Shown here: piece by piece, positions 44,401-57,023 of the stretch
Layout: each line of letters opens with the position of its first letter
Position numbering within the stretch: position 1 is the first letter of the stretch
Assembly: GCA_950295325.1 (NCBI GenBank)
Contig: OX485809.1
Span: forward strand, 23,686,001-23,750,000
Reading direction: 5' to 3'
DNA from: Polytrichum commune
Lineage: Eukaryota > Streptophyta > Polytrichopsida > Polytrichales > Polytrichaceae
DNA length: 64,000 nucleotides
Position numbers and translations under genes: made by a program
The notes under the pieces: generated by a model
What the model was told of the DNA's origin: nothing
The model's input: only the letters and a program-made list of their open reading frames with translations
Databases searched by the model: none

Positions 44401-47400
44401 TGTCTTTATGGATGAGTGTAGAGCTTGACTTGGATATGCAATTTCCAAAATTCAAAGACATGGATGAATCTAATTTACTACACCTTTAAATGCAATAAGC
44501 TACACCATTACTTATCTAGGTACTTGGGATAAATAATATGTATGTTGGTGGATTCTTGCAGTACATCTGACGATGGAACATGCCGCATTTGGAATGCCAA
44601 AGACTCAACCCTCAATTCGCGGCTGTACATGCCCAACCCTAGAGATATCCCCCCTGGTATATCTACAAGTTGTGACAATTCCAGTGCGTTTATAAACTTT
44701 ACATAATTATTTCCAGTGTACAAGTTGCCATGAAATGATATGCTAACTTATTTTTGGGAAGATTATAACAACTCATGTGGATTTCAGTAGATCTAGCACT
44801 TTATGTTCTACATTCTGGAAAGGTATTCAAGGTACACTTGTGCTCTCAATATTGTCTTGAATTTGGTTTATGAATGATTTGTGTCTTACAGTTTGATATG
44901 TGTTGTAGCTTTGAAAGGAACTGGTGGTCCTACCCCTCCTGTGGCTCCAGCAAGCAACTCAGTACTTTGCTGTGCTTTTAATGCGGATGGGAGCATATTT
45001 GTGACTGGAAGTTCTGACAAGATGGCAAGAGTAATATGCTATACCTATCCACATTTAAAACCTTTCTCCCTTGTATATGCTGTTGCTTTGCATGATTGGG
45101 AAAATGAGTTGAGCTTATATGTAATTGTGACGAGTACAGCAATACACATACCTATGAGTTCTTTTAAGTGTCACGGTGTAGTCTCTCTTTCTTGTCATGG
45201 CTGTTGGTTGCCACTAGATGGATTTTCAAGCAGCAATACATTTTTGACATTTGTTATTACCTGATTAGGTTTGGGATGCTCGTAAGTGGAATGATGATGT
45301 GACCGGAAGACCTAATTATGAATTGGACACTCTGAGAGGCCATGAAAATGATGTTAATTATGTTCAATTCAGGTGAGTTTCAGACTTCTATTAAGGAGTT
45401 GTTCAGTGAATGGCATTTAAGGTTATACTGTCCTACAGCTGTGACCTGGTGTACATCATAATTGTTGAATTGTTACATTTGGTGCAAGGTTTAGTGTGTG
45501 CTTACAGAAGTAGTTTTCTTTACTGAAGTGGATGTGCAGCTCCGGGGAGGTCATCGCCCGCTGAAATTGGGAAGGATGACTCACAATCAAACTTCAGAAA
45601 CTCATGGTTTGCTCATGACAGTATTGTTACCTGTTCCAGAGATGGCAGTGCCATTATCTGGACTCCACGTCCCCGCAGATATCATGTGAGTCTTCACGTT
45701 TTGTGTATCTGTACTTTGAAGGCAATTTTCAAGGCAAGAAGTGTACTTTGTCCAATTGGTCCAAAGAAATTACATGCTGAGGAGTCAAAGACTGAGAACA
45801 ATGCTAATGTGGGCTCTTAATTTCTCAGGGAAAGGTGGGGAAATGGCAGAAAGCTTATCATCTAAAGGTTCCACCACCTCCTATGCCGCCGCAGCCCCCA
45901 CGGGGAAATGGTCCACGGCAACGGCTTCTTCCAACTCCACGGGGTGTAAACATGATAGTATGGAGCTTAGACAATCGCTTTGTGCTTGCAGCTATAATGG
46001 GTGTGTACCTTCTGTTCATGCCATGAACTTTCACACAGGGCTAGACAAATTGCTCTGTAGATGCTGAGTAGCCTTAGTTTGTGATACGCTGCGATGTGTT
46101 TAATTGTGGAGCCATTTTTATCTGTGCATGTGGGTTTTAAACAACTAAACGAAGATGCACCTTATCATCCACTTTTTTAAAGCAGGAAAGGTTCATTGCA
46201 GGAAATGTTTTTTATGTACTGAGTTTCAATATGACAGTGACTTATTTGTGACCTCATTGAAGTCAAAAGGAGAGTCGAATATCCATTACCATCCTGAAAC
46301 AAGTCAACCAGTAATTTCCAAAGACTAATCATCACTGTCAACCAGTGATATTATGCCCAAGTCTGGGATGTGCTGCATACTAAATCATCAATTAGATCAT
46401 AGTTGACCTTGTAGATGAGTGAAATGGAGGAGTAGTTTGTCTTTTCATTATTCTTGTTAGTCTCCCTAATTTTAGTTTCAGATCAAGTTTTTTTTAAAAT
46501 TAATTAATTAATTAAAGAATTGTGTAGCTGACTGGTGCTTTTTTTGGGCATTGTGCAGATCATCGGATTTGTGTTTGGAATGCAGTTGATGGGAGCTTGG
46601 TGCATTCTCTCACAGGTCATGACAAGCAGGTACTTATTTTGTTTAAGTTAAGTTCTGTGCCTGAAGTTTGTCATATGAAGGCTTTTCTTTTTTAGTAGTT
46701 CAACAGTAAAGGCTAAGTCTGTACTCAGCACTTCAGAGCAGAGGTTCTCTGGAATAGATGCAACAACGTGGAACCCATAGTGCATCCTTTGCTTGTGTCC
46801 ATCATTTCTGTAGCCTGGGAGGTTCAGCTCAGTCAGGCATGATTTTTTAAAAATTAATATTTAAAAATTGGTTAATTTAAAATTAATAATAATAATAATA
46901 TTTCCTCTTCCCCCCGTAATTTTTGTGTTTCAGTTACTTTATCAGAGTACAAATGCATTTCTTTTCTAGTTTTCTGGTGCAAGACTTAATATGATGGTGA
47001 TGTTGCAGACATTTGTGCTAGATGTCCATCCTTTCAATCCAAGAATTGCTATGAGTGCAGGCTATGATGGGCGTGTCATCATCTGGGATGTAAGTGTCTC
47101 TTTGCCGCACTACTTTAAGAGTCTGCTTCTCATAAAATCTTGGGGAGTGTCATTGCTTGGTGACCATATAAGTGCTACTGCTTAACCCTAATTACCTAAG
47201 CCCGATTTTGCTCTAAAACTGGTTAAAAAATGTAACTTCCATTTCAGCATCTGTGTAGGAAGATCTAAAGTTTTTCTAACAAAATTCATTGTACAGATGT
47301 CTAAAATCTAGAAGTGACTACTAATGGTATGAGTTTCAACCGTTGAAGTGCTTCTATGTGTGAGATTTTAACAGAAATGCAAGCAGATGTCTTGAGGGAA

Positions 47401-50400
47401 AAATGCATTTCATGTGGTCACTTTTGGCTCCTTAGGCAATCAGGGGTTAAGTTAACCTCAAGTAAAATGATGTGATAGATATGGGAAGGACATCCAATCA
47501 AGGTGTATGAGACAGGAGACTTCACGTTGGTGGATGGCAATTTTTCTCCGTAAGTGCTTCACAATTTTCATGCTGGTTACTGTCTTTGTTCAGATGGTGG
47601 TGTCATGTGAGTTTGTTTATTTTCTGAGCTTGTAGAGTCATTAGTTCAGTTAGCTTTGTTGAGATGGAATTCTTGGGGATGTCTGCTCTTCTCTTTTTGT
47701 GCAAGGATTTCTTTGCGAAGAAACCTGTGAGTAGATAGTCATTGGATGTTTGGTTCTGCATCAGTAAGCGCTGTTGAATTAGTTTTATATGGACATGAAG
47801 ATTGTTTTTATGTGTCAGTATTTTATTTGGTGAATGTGCATTTAGTACTTGGAAAATGTCATCTTGAGTTCACAGAAGCTTATTCTCACATTCTAGCACG
47901 TCCAAAACTTGTGATAACTTGGTGAATTGTCTATAGAGGAGAATTTTGATTGTTTTCATAATTGGCACTGTTCAACCTGGAACGACTGAGCTAGGATTTG
48001 GTTACCTCTATGGGCTCATTTCTGCCTCTGCAGTTTTATATTAATGTAATTTGTTATCGAGGAAAGTAAAAGTATCCTAAACTTGTTTGCAGTCAAAATT
48101 TATATGTATCTTCAGTCTCAAATTTCTGACACTCTTGGGCAGGCTCTTTTGAAGTTGCTTTGTCACTGTTGAGCTTGTACTGATTTAGGCTTGGTCTCTG
48201 CAGTGATGGTGCATCATTGGTGGTCTCAGATGAAGTAGGACAAATCTACATTTTTGGAACTGGGCCAGAGATGTCTTCAAAGGATGTGAAGTATGATCAG
48301 GTTTTGTTCAAAAACTCTTCTCTGTTTTTCCCGACTTGTAGTATGCTGCTCCTGAGGAGCTGGCTTTTCTTGTGCAAATATCTAAATTAAGGGGCCATGA
48401 ATCTGAACTTAATTTGCTGGAGAACCATTACAAGGGGTCATCTTTTTTGATTAGGAGTTATAGTAGAGGCACCTATTCCCGATCAGGACCCCATCGGCAA
48501 TCTATAGGGTACTGGAATTTTGATTAGGGTGGGATTGAACTTTGATCAAGCTAGGACCATATTGGCTGGAACCAATAGTGCCACGACACATGTCTTAGAT
48601 TTGAGTGTTAAGGTGAGGAGGTTAAAACGAGTGGTTAAAATGAGCGGTTATGGCAGACTGTAGACATTGGTAATATGTTCGGGCCAACTTTTGGCTTCAA
48701 AAATGCACAGGAATTTCACTTTAAGGAGTAAAGTTACCAATTTTTTTGTAATCCTCCTGATTTCTATCTTCCTAGACGGGAAAAAATTGCATCACTTCAT
48801 ACTTCTCCAAATCTGGCGCCAAATCTCTCAAGTGATTGGTTATGGGGGTCTCTACTCTATTTGTTAGACAAGTCAGTCACAATGTGGTACTGAGTAAAGA
48901 TAGGTCACTGCACCTTTTTTGAGATATAGTGTGATCTCTTTATTAGTAATCCGAAGTATTAGTGTGATCTATCGAGTGTCACACTAAATTTCAAACCCGC
49001 AGTATTCTGAATAGTGTGATTTAAATAATGATAAGTAATTATTTATATATTGATATCAGATATTATATAATGACAATGAATAAAAGTTGTACTGAACGAA
49101 ATGATATTTTATTGTATAAATTATGATAATAGCCTTACAATTTTATGAAAAATCTATTATGCAGCTTGTCAATTTATATGTCAGAAATACTGGGATCTCA
49201 AATATAGTGTGAGGCACATGATTGTGCACAATAAAAAATCAGCGTGAATTTTTTCTGATCGGCATGTGTCACACTATATCTAAAAAACAGAGCTGTTCTT
49301 CATTTTGGGATAAAACTGTTGTCTGTTTTTTGAGTTTTTTAATTCCAATTTCAATTTACTCTATATAATAATAGTTTGTTAAATTTTTTAATTTGGTTAA
49401 AAATTTAAATAATTAAAAAAAGAAAGGTTCTAGTCATTCTGTTGGTGCTCTGTTTTGGAAAAGGAGCGAGTCATATTGGTATGGTGATACTCTTAGACAA
49501 AGTGCCTCTGTTGACCATTTTCTACTTGGACGTTGCAGTTCTTCCTTGGAGATTTTCGATCTTTGTTTCAAGATACGCATGGGAACGTGCTTGATGCGGT
49601 ATTCACATGTGACTGAATTAAACACATTGATTTTACCGGAATTTGAGAGTAGTATGCTCTAGACAACAAATAGATCCTCATTGGCCTATGTCCAGTGAAG
49701 CTGCACAGCTGCACAGCTGCTAATTTTTCTGTTGAATTGAAATATAATTATCAGTTGAGTTGTGATTTGATTTTAGTGATTCCATGTGCAGGAAACACAA
49801 TTGGCTCCACATCGACGTAATGTGCAAGACTTACTTTGTGATTCCAGTAAGTGTTAGTTTTCACTGAGCTGGACTTATTTTGAATCTTCGAATCTTAGCT
49901 GGACCAGCCATCATGAAGGACATTTAACATCTGTTTGATAATAGCCTAGATTGTTAATGGATGATGTTAAAGTGAATGGGCAACCATTTATCAAGAACAC
50001 CTACGTGACTCTTATCAAGGATCTCATTTTTTAGTAGCCCCTGCTAGGCAGTTGAAGCACTCCTAAATGTGTGTAGAAATTGGAGATTACATTGCTCTGC
50101 ATTTGATAAAGTAGTGATTCTGGTAGTCCAGTGTGTTAGTTCAAAACTTTTTAATTGGTTTTCTGATCATCCTGGTCATCTCCAGCCCCTTGGAGATGAG
50201 AATGCTTTCACAATTCACATACTCATCATGAGGCTCTGTGATTTCAGATTTAATTCCGTATCCAGAACCCTACCAGAGCATCTATCAACAACGAAGGTTG
50301 GGTGCACTTGGTATAGAGTGGAACCCACCCAGTGTGCAACTAGCTATTGGCACATCAGATAATGCAGTTTTTACTCTGCAGCCAGATCACATTGTGCAGT

Positions 50401-53400
50401 TACCACCAGCAACAGTTCCTTCTGCACTTGAGCATCAAGAGGGGCGGAATGTGGTCAGTGGAGGAGGAAATCGTTGGGTGGAACAGCCTTCAGAGGCAGA
50501 AGAAGCCATGGACTGGGAACAAGAAGTTGCAGGGTTGAGTGAGGATACTGGATCTGACTACAGTGCTAGTGAGGAGAGTCAGAGTGAAGCTGATGGTAAT
50601 GACCAGGGCAGTGACAGCCTTGATGATGAAGAGTTTGCAACTCATGAAGAAAAAGGTGGAGATGACAGGGAGGGACGAAATTTGCGACGATCTCGAAGAA
50701 ATAAGCGGAAAACAGAGGTACGGAATTTGTGTTGGATGTGGAAAAAGAAGTTAGTCATGGAGCTTAGGTTGTGGGATGTGCTTATGAGATCACTTTCCTT
50801 CCCCTTTGTTTCTCTCATTGTTAATCGTTATGTCCAGGAGTACATCCACACAGCTTCAGGAAGAAGAGTTCGCAGGCGAACCTTTAATGATGAAGACACT
50901 TCTGAACATCGACCACGCCGTCGTCCATCACGCTCTTCTCGGTCAGGGCTATCAAATGTACGGGCTACTCAGAGTCCTGTCCCGAGTAGACCCCAACGAC
51001 AAGCCACCCGACATGCATCATCATTACCCAGCTCTTACAATCCATCTCAGGATGATGCTGTCCACGATGGTCAAGCTTTGCCACTGCAAGATTCACATCA
51101 ACTGGTTATAGAAGATGGCAGTGATCCTGATGTGGAGGGAAGAGAAGTAAGCTCTGTAAATGAAGATGCAGATGATATGGAGGTGCCTGCAGCAAAAACA
51201 GTGCTGGGAGTTGAGGTGGAACCCATTCAGAATATTCTTAAAGAAGCAACAGCAACTATTTCAGAAGCAACAGACAACCTTGTTGAGTGCAGACGCCCAC
51301 GGTCACAAAGGAGACTAATTGTGAAGCTTCGAAGTGATGGTGCAGGTCCTTCGGCTATGGTTCCAGAGGGCCTTGGAGTTGACCTCAATGCTAATGGGGA
51401 CCACAACATTGATGGAACTGCAAGGTCTACTGAACTGGCTTCTGGAGCAGCTGATCTATCCAAAGAGGTACCTACAATCTCATCTTCAGATGGACCAAGC
51501 CAGCATACTGTGAGAAAGTTAGTTGTGAAGCCACCAATCAGGCCAGTGAATAAGGTTCTGGAACTTGGGGTTTCTCAGTTTGAAAGTGAAATCGGCAATA
51601 CTGATGCAGCAATTTCAGGAAGCGTTAAGTCCCTGGTTGTGGATTCAGATGAAGAGTTCTTGCACGATGAGAAACGAAAGTGGGAGTGGAAAAAGGCCAA
51701 GGCAGCAAAGCGCGCGCGTGGTAGTAGCTCACCAGATCTTGCAGTTCCAGATGGAAGAAGTTGTAGGCATAAGGACATTGTCATACCTACTCTTCCCAGT
51801 ACTCAAGATAGAAGTAGTCCAGGTCCTGTGATTCATCCATCTCATTTACAGGTCCCTGACATTCATGAACAAGGGGAAAGTGATGGCATTGTGTCGAGGG
51901 GCAAAGAAAGAAGAGGGTTATCTGCATTCCAACCTGGGCCTTGCTTGGGTGCGGAGGATCATTCAATGAAAAAATTGGCTAATGGCCATGTTAATAAAAA
52001 AGATGAGGATTGTCAGCCAGCTGAGAATTTGAAAGTGACATGCGTTGAGAACAAAGGTTCTGAGGCTTCTATGGAGTACATGGATCTTCCCAAGTGGAGG
52101 CAGGCACGACAGGCTGGACCCTGTACACGTCAACGAACTCAGAATGCGCACTCTGAGCTCAGTAAGGCACACACTGAGTTGCACACAACCACTTCATCAT
52201 TAAGAGAGGAGCACAAGAAAAGAAGCAGCCAAACAGAAGTTCTTGGTCCTGATGCTGAGGAGTCAGAAGAGGATATTGAGATGGAGGCAAATGAGAATGA
52301 ACTTGAGAATGAAGGAACTGGGCAGCTATTGCTTGAGGAGTCAGATGCAGAACTTGTTCTCTCTGAAAAAGTGGAGTCATTGCCAAATTGTTCAGAGGAT
52401 GAGGATGGTGGAGACTCATTGCTCTCTCTCAAGGACACGAGGCTGAGGTCAAGAGAACAGGAAGGGTCCCTCAATGACAATAGTGACACAGATGGACCTC
52501 CTCCTATTAAAAACATGCCCTTTCTCCGCACTAAGAAATCAGAGGAAGAAAGCATGGATGAAGAAGATGAGGATCTGGACAGTGAACAAGTAAGTTTTCA
52601 ATATTGTCTTATACTGACAGATCTGCTTGTGCATTAAGCATATCATTTGTAAGTTCAGATTAATGGAAGAGCAGAGCTTTTCTTTGCCATCACGGAGTAT
52701 GTTTCTAGTGTCTATGCAAAGGTCTATGTTAACGTTTAAGTGAGTGGACATAAGGTTCAGGGAAAAGTTGCCCATAGGTGCACAGGAATGAGCTTTGGGT
52801 AGCTGTTTTCAACTAAATGTTGGTTCCCGAGGCACTCATTACTGATTATCCAGCTGATAGATCCTGTTGGCGTTGGGTAGGTACTTTAGGCAAATGCTAT
52901 TTGAACTTTAAGGGCTTGTGGGTCTGGGGTTGGCTACAACATCAATGTTACAACTCTTGCTGTTGTCAAAGATTGTTGGAGCAGATCATTATAGAAAATG
53001 CATGTAGTAGTTTAGTATCTCTTTGGATCTCTACCAAGTTCCTTTCTGATATAGGTTGCACAGTGGTAGCCCAGCACATTTGTTGACATCAGACTTGGAT
53101 CACATTTTACAATCAGACTTGACTTGGATGATACTTCCTTAACAACTTTAACACTAGAGTTAATGGGAAACATGTGTCGCAAACACTAATCCGATGGACA
53201 TTTTTTGCTGATGAATGGCACAGGTTGAGGATGAGGATGAGGGGTACAGAGATAGTGATGTCTATGAAGACACTCAAGCAAGTACACATGAATGGAGTGA
53301 TTCAGAAAAGGAAAGTGATAATGATGCCATGGATGTACGGAGAAAGATCACACGACCTAAACGACAGAGGGCGTTGGGTGAGCTTGACTCGTATGCACAA

Positions 53401-55437
53401 CAAGCTTCAACCAGTTATCCCTCTGAACACTCCAATATATTTGACATATCAACAGGAAAAAGAAGAATACGCAATATGAAATCTGTACTTTCCGAAAGTG
53501 GGAGAGAAACTCGAACTAGATCATCTAAGCGACCTACTCGCAGGAGATCCAAGGCTACTGTACCAGCTTCTAATGGGCAAGGAAATAGAGAGGTCTTGGT
53601 TCGCAGTAGGCAAAATCGCAGAAAGGCAGAACACATGTCAAATAATGGCATGTCTAGTTGGCGATCATCAGGGCGTCAACCATTTGAATATGAAGGAACG
53701 CAGAGTGGGAGTGATATTGAAAGGACTCTTAGGACATCCAGAAGGTCTCGAGGAGTTTCAAAACAAGATCTGAGGGAGAGTGATGTTGATTCTGACAGAA
53801 ATTCCAATTATGATAGTGGGGAAGCAGTTTTGAGACAGTCCACAAGTCGAGGAAAGCAAGATCCTGAGAGGAAAGGGAAAGGAAAAGCTCTTTCGAATGT
53901 AGCAAATGGATTGCCGTCAAGTGCTCGGGGTCAAAGAGGGCGCCGGAAAATTAAACCTGGATCTCGAAATTTGGAGAGCGTGGCATGGTTGTTGATGGAG
54001 GAAGTGGAACCTGGTACTCGTTTTATTCCTCAGTTTGGGGATGAAGTTGTTTATTTACGTCAGGTAAATTCTTCAATCCATACTTCTCTCTTCGCATTTA
54101 ATTTTTGTGTCTCAACATTCTAAATAAAAACACATTCTATTAGGGGTTTGAATATGAATAGCAGTGACATTCTTGGATGTCCTACCCCTATTACTGAGAC
54201 ATATGTGTGGTCATTGTTCAGGGACATCAAGATTTTCTTGAGGAGTCGCACATGGATGAAAAGGGTCCTTGGAAGCTTTTCAAGAATCCAGTGCGTGCAG
54301 TTGAGTACTGCCGCATCATTGAATTAGACTATGTAATGGACCAAGAGTCGAGCAAAATCAGCTGTAAACTTGTTCTGGAGTTTATAGACAGTGGTTCCCG
54401 TGTAAATGGCAAGACTTTCAAGCTGACACTTCCTGAGCTTACTAATCATCCGGATTTTCTTGTTGAAAGAAGCCGTTTTGATGCTTCCTTGAAGAAGGTA
54501 TGGAGCCCCCGTGACCATTGTCAAGTATGGTGGGCTTCTGGGGAGGATGATGGAAAGACGGGTAGTTGGTGGGATGGTCGCATTAAGCAGATAAAAGCAA
54601 AATCAAAGGAGTTTCCAAGTAGCCCATGGGAGATGTATCATGTGACATACAAGTCAGGATCCACAGAAGTAACACCACACAGCCCATGGGAGCTTTTTGA
54701 CAAGGATTACAAGATTGCAGGGTGGGAATTGCCAAGTATGCCTGCATCCATGAAAGAAGCAATTCTGTCAGCAATGAATGACATTGAACGGGCTTCTTTC
54801 AAAGTTTCCGTATGTTTACATTCTCCCTTTTCTCCCTTGCCTATTTGTTGCACACGCCATCTTATTTTCATGCATTGTGAGGTTCACACTTGTTGTGCAT
54901 ACCATATGAAGTCATTTCCAATACCAGTTTTTCATGTTTGTAGGATCCATATGGGGTAGAGCAACATCGAGAGGATGTCAAGGATAATACTTTCTTGAGC
55001 AGGTATGCCTTTGACCCCGTTTATCTTAACCCTGTTCTCAACGTCTGTTCAACTAGGTCCATTAAGTGGTTCATTTGTACCTTGAGATCAGGTATAAGTC
55101 AATAAGTGCGTCTCTTGATTAACAATTGATAAAACCATGTCTTTATTATCCCTAGTGTGAGAGTGAAGTTGCCTTTTCTGTGTCTGGCTATTATTTGGGT
55201 TAATAGTCCTTCAAAATCCTGACAGTCATGGTATGTTCTGACAGGGCCCCACTCCCTTTGTCATTTGACAATGTTTGGGTACGGGTGAAGAAAAATTACT
55301 ACCACAGCAGGGAAGCCTTTGAACACGATGTTCGGTTGCTCATCGCCAATACTGTTCTCTTTTATGGGAATGATAGTGAGGAGGTTAGTAAGATGGAAAA
55401 GCTTGCTGAGCGCCTCACTGAAGCATTGTACAACTAG
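41461..55437 (+). CDS. BRWD/PHIP-like WD40 and bromodomain protein, 24 coding exons
   Basis: Coding exons: 41461-41816, 42192-42352, 42735-42811, 43113-43275, 43574-43683, 43839-43916, 44198-44304, 44562-44656, 44909-45030, 45269-45372, 45550-45685, 45829-46000, 46559-46629, 47009-47089, 47479-47549, 48204-48300, 49539-49598, 49792-49846, 50248-50717, 50838-52589, 53224-54063, 54222-54809, 54944-55002, 55245-55437. Spliced length is 6018 nt, or 2005 residues, with no internal stop. The N-terminus has the plant BRWD signature ([31 protein letters not shown]). About eight WD repeats span residues ~240-660 ([23 protein letters not shown]). A long charged disordered part follows, then a cryptic-Tudor-like region (residues ~1720-1900; [25 protein letters not shown]). 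The C-terminal bromodomain has LFYGNDSEE, whose Asn fits the acetyl-lysine-binding position. Animal PHIP/BRWD proteins are chromatin readers and CUL4-DDB1 adaptors; Arabidopsis has two homologues. The start has good context (GAAATGGC). It is somewhat longer than the Arabidopsis proteins as I recall them. The gene looks intact and functional. Confidence 0.9.
45373..45549 (+). other. Intron 10 with an unusual acceptor choice
   Basis: The obvious acceptor GTGCAG, ending at 45539, would put the next exon out of frame, with TGA after eight codons. An AG at 45548-45549 (GGGGAG, then GTCATC) restores the frame and gives [15 protein letters not shown], followed by the conserved [21 protein letters not shown] therefore placed the exon start at 45550. 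A one-base assembly error near 45540-45560 is the alternative. Confidence 0.55.
48905..49292. mobile_element. AT-rich MITE in intron 16 of the BRWD gene
   Basis: The left part GAGATATAGTGTGATCTC pairs with the right part GTGTCACACTATATCT at 49267-49282. Poly-T and poly-A runs extend the match outward. A further internal pair (AGTGTGAT, CGAGTGTCACACT) sits near the left end. The interior is strongly AT-rich and has no coding region. The exact ends and target duplication could not be fixed. It lies in the longest internal intron of the gene (48301-49538), about 390 bp of which it accounts for. Confidence 0.55.
50718..50837 (+). other. In-frame, stop-free 120-bp intron (exitron candidate)
   Basis: The donor GAG|GTACGG and acceptor GTCCAG|GAG bound exactly 120 bases. 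Retention adds 40 residues without a stop, so the open frame runs unbroken from exon 19 into exon 20. The retained peptide is hydrophobic and Trp/Leu/Val-rich ([21 protein letters not shown]), quite unlike the charged Ser/Arg/Asp/Glu-rich flanks ([11 protein letters not shown] and [10 protein letters not shown]). In plant homologues the flanks join directly, as I remember them. I therefore treat it as an intron that could also be retained. Confidence 0.7.
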
Positions 55438-55940
55438 TGATGACTTCTGGTAGGGCCCTGATGCCCTGTCCATCATAATCATACAGCAAGCATTTTGTTA
55501 GATATCTCACAAGGCGTCCACTCTGCATAGTAGACTCCTTTATAGGGCCCTCATCAGCATGGGTGACAGGAAAAGAAATTTAGAAACTAGGGTATAGCAT
55601 CTCTTTTTTATTTTCATTTTTACGAGAGTTTGTAAAATAGTTCGTGCTCTGTACTTTATGAAGAAAATTTAGGTCGCCAGTTTTCTTCTCGTAGTTGAAC
55701 TTCCCATCCATAGCACCCAGGGTTGTCTAGTTTGAGTTGGATGTGTTCTCACTGGAGTTGATGAAACTTGACATCGATGTAACATTGGACATTTTAACCA
55801 AGCTGCAATGGGACGTGCATAGGTTGAGGTTTTCTTTGCCTTCACCTGCCCTCTCCTTGAACAAGGTTTTAACTTATTACATATCCCTTTAGTAGCTATC
55901 AAAGGGATGGTAGCATAAATTTATTCTTGTTCATTCACCT
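55438..55940 (+). terminator. 3' untranslated region and likely polyadenylation zone of the BRWD gene
   Basis: After TAG at 55435-55437 the sequence stays unique and T-rich for about 500 bases. AT-rich near-upstream elements are seen (TTTTTTATTTTCATTTTTAC at about 55603, GCATAAATTTATTC at 55912). No perfect AATAAA was found, which is common in plants. The end of the transcript is only approximate. Confidence 0.4.
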
Positions 55941-56800
55941 GTCAGTGATCAATTCCATACCTTGCATGTTTTGCTGATGATGTGATTACACAGAATTTCT
56001 GTGGGCAAATAGGATGCAAAGAACTGCTCCTCATTACATAACAAACTAATTATATTATTTAAGGTGTCTCTCAGTTTGAAGTGATGTCATATTTGTTCAG
56101 GTTTGCGGCCGACTTTTGTTCACGTGCTACACTAAATATGACATCTAGTGTCACTGACTCTAAAGCCACCCCACATGATCCTAACTTCTGCAGTTTTAGC
56201 GCTGACACGAAGTTTACTTACTGGCTTTTCACATTGGGGTTTGTAACTATTGCTGATCCTAGCTGGCGTATTGCTAGGCACTGACAAAAACCAGGTTTTA
56301 AACTCCAAGCCGCAGATTAAACTTAAGAACAACTATTCAGCGGCTAAAATCCTGGGCAGCTAACAATGCAACATCCCTTCGCTCCCATTGGCCGTTCTCT
56401 GTCATTAGCTAATGGTGACTTCCTGCCTACATTAACTTGGCAGTGATGGCAGTTGTGAAGTTTAAGCTGCAGCCTGCCTTCAATCTCCAGCACCCAGGTA
56501 AGGGTGAGTCCCCTCCCTGAACTCTACAGAGCAGATGGGTTGCTTGAATCTGTAAGATAAAAGCTTAGCATATGGAGAAGGTAGGCTGAGTACTGTCCCA
56601 AGTGAGGGGACTTGGCATAATAGACACTTAAACGCAAGCGAGGTAGGAAAAGAAATTAAAAAAAAGGTGCTCATAAATCCCACTACAACAGGGGACCTGG
56701 AATTGAGCCTATGCCCATGTGAATGGGCCCAACCCTAGAGACAAGGACGGTTTTTGGGTTTAAGACTCAGCATGCTAAAAGTTAGGTGGGATTAGGCCTT
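55941..56800. other. No gene recognised downstream of the BRWD gene
   Basis: No reading frame with recognisable content. It reads as intergenic DNA, with a short CACATTGGGGTTTG patch but no array or terminal repeat that I could support. Confidence 0.5.
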
Positions 56801-57023
56801 AATTGTCTTGCTCAATACTAATTTAAAACTGCGGTGAAGTGTCGTCAACACTGAATGTTAAACAAACATTACTTTTTATACCTTGGAATTATTTTATCAA
56901 TCATTATTTGTCATCCCTTGTAATTATTTTTGGGAATTTTAGAGTTACGGTGTTGCAATTATTTTCACTTACCAAGTGATTTTTCATCCAAATTTCAATC
57001 ATCCATGAAAATATTTTATCACA
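56801..57023. repeat. Repeat R, second copy, left half
   Basis: AATTGTCTTGCTCAATACTA to CATGAAAATATTTTATCACA follows the left two thirds of the copy at 30.8 kb. The match stops abruptly at about 57023 and resumes at 61551. The intervening DNA is therefore a later insertion. Confidence 0.7.

Noticed and set aside
52139-52555. 138-codon minus-strand frame inside exon 20 of the BRWD gene
   Set aside because: It is Ser-rich complement of the acidic and repetitive coding exon, without independent support.
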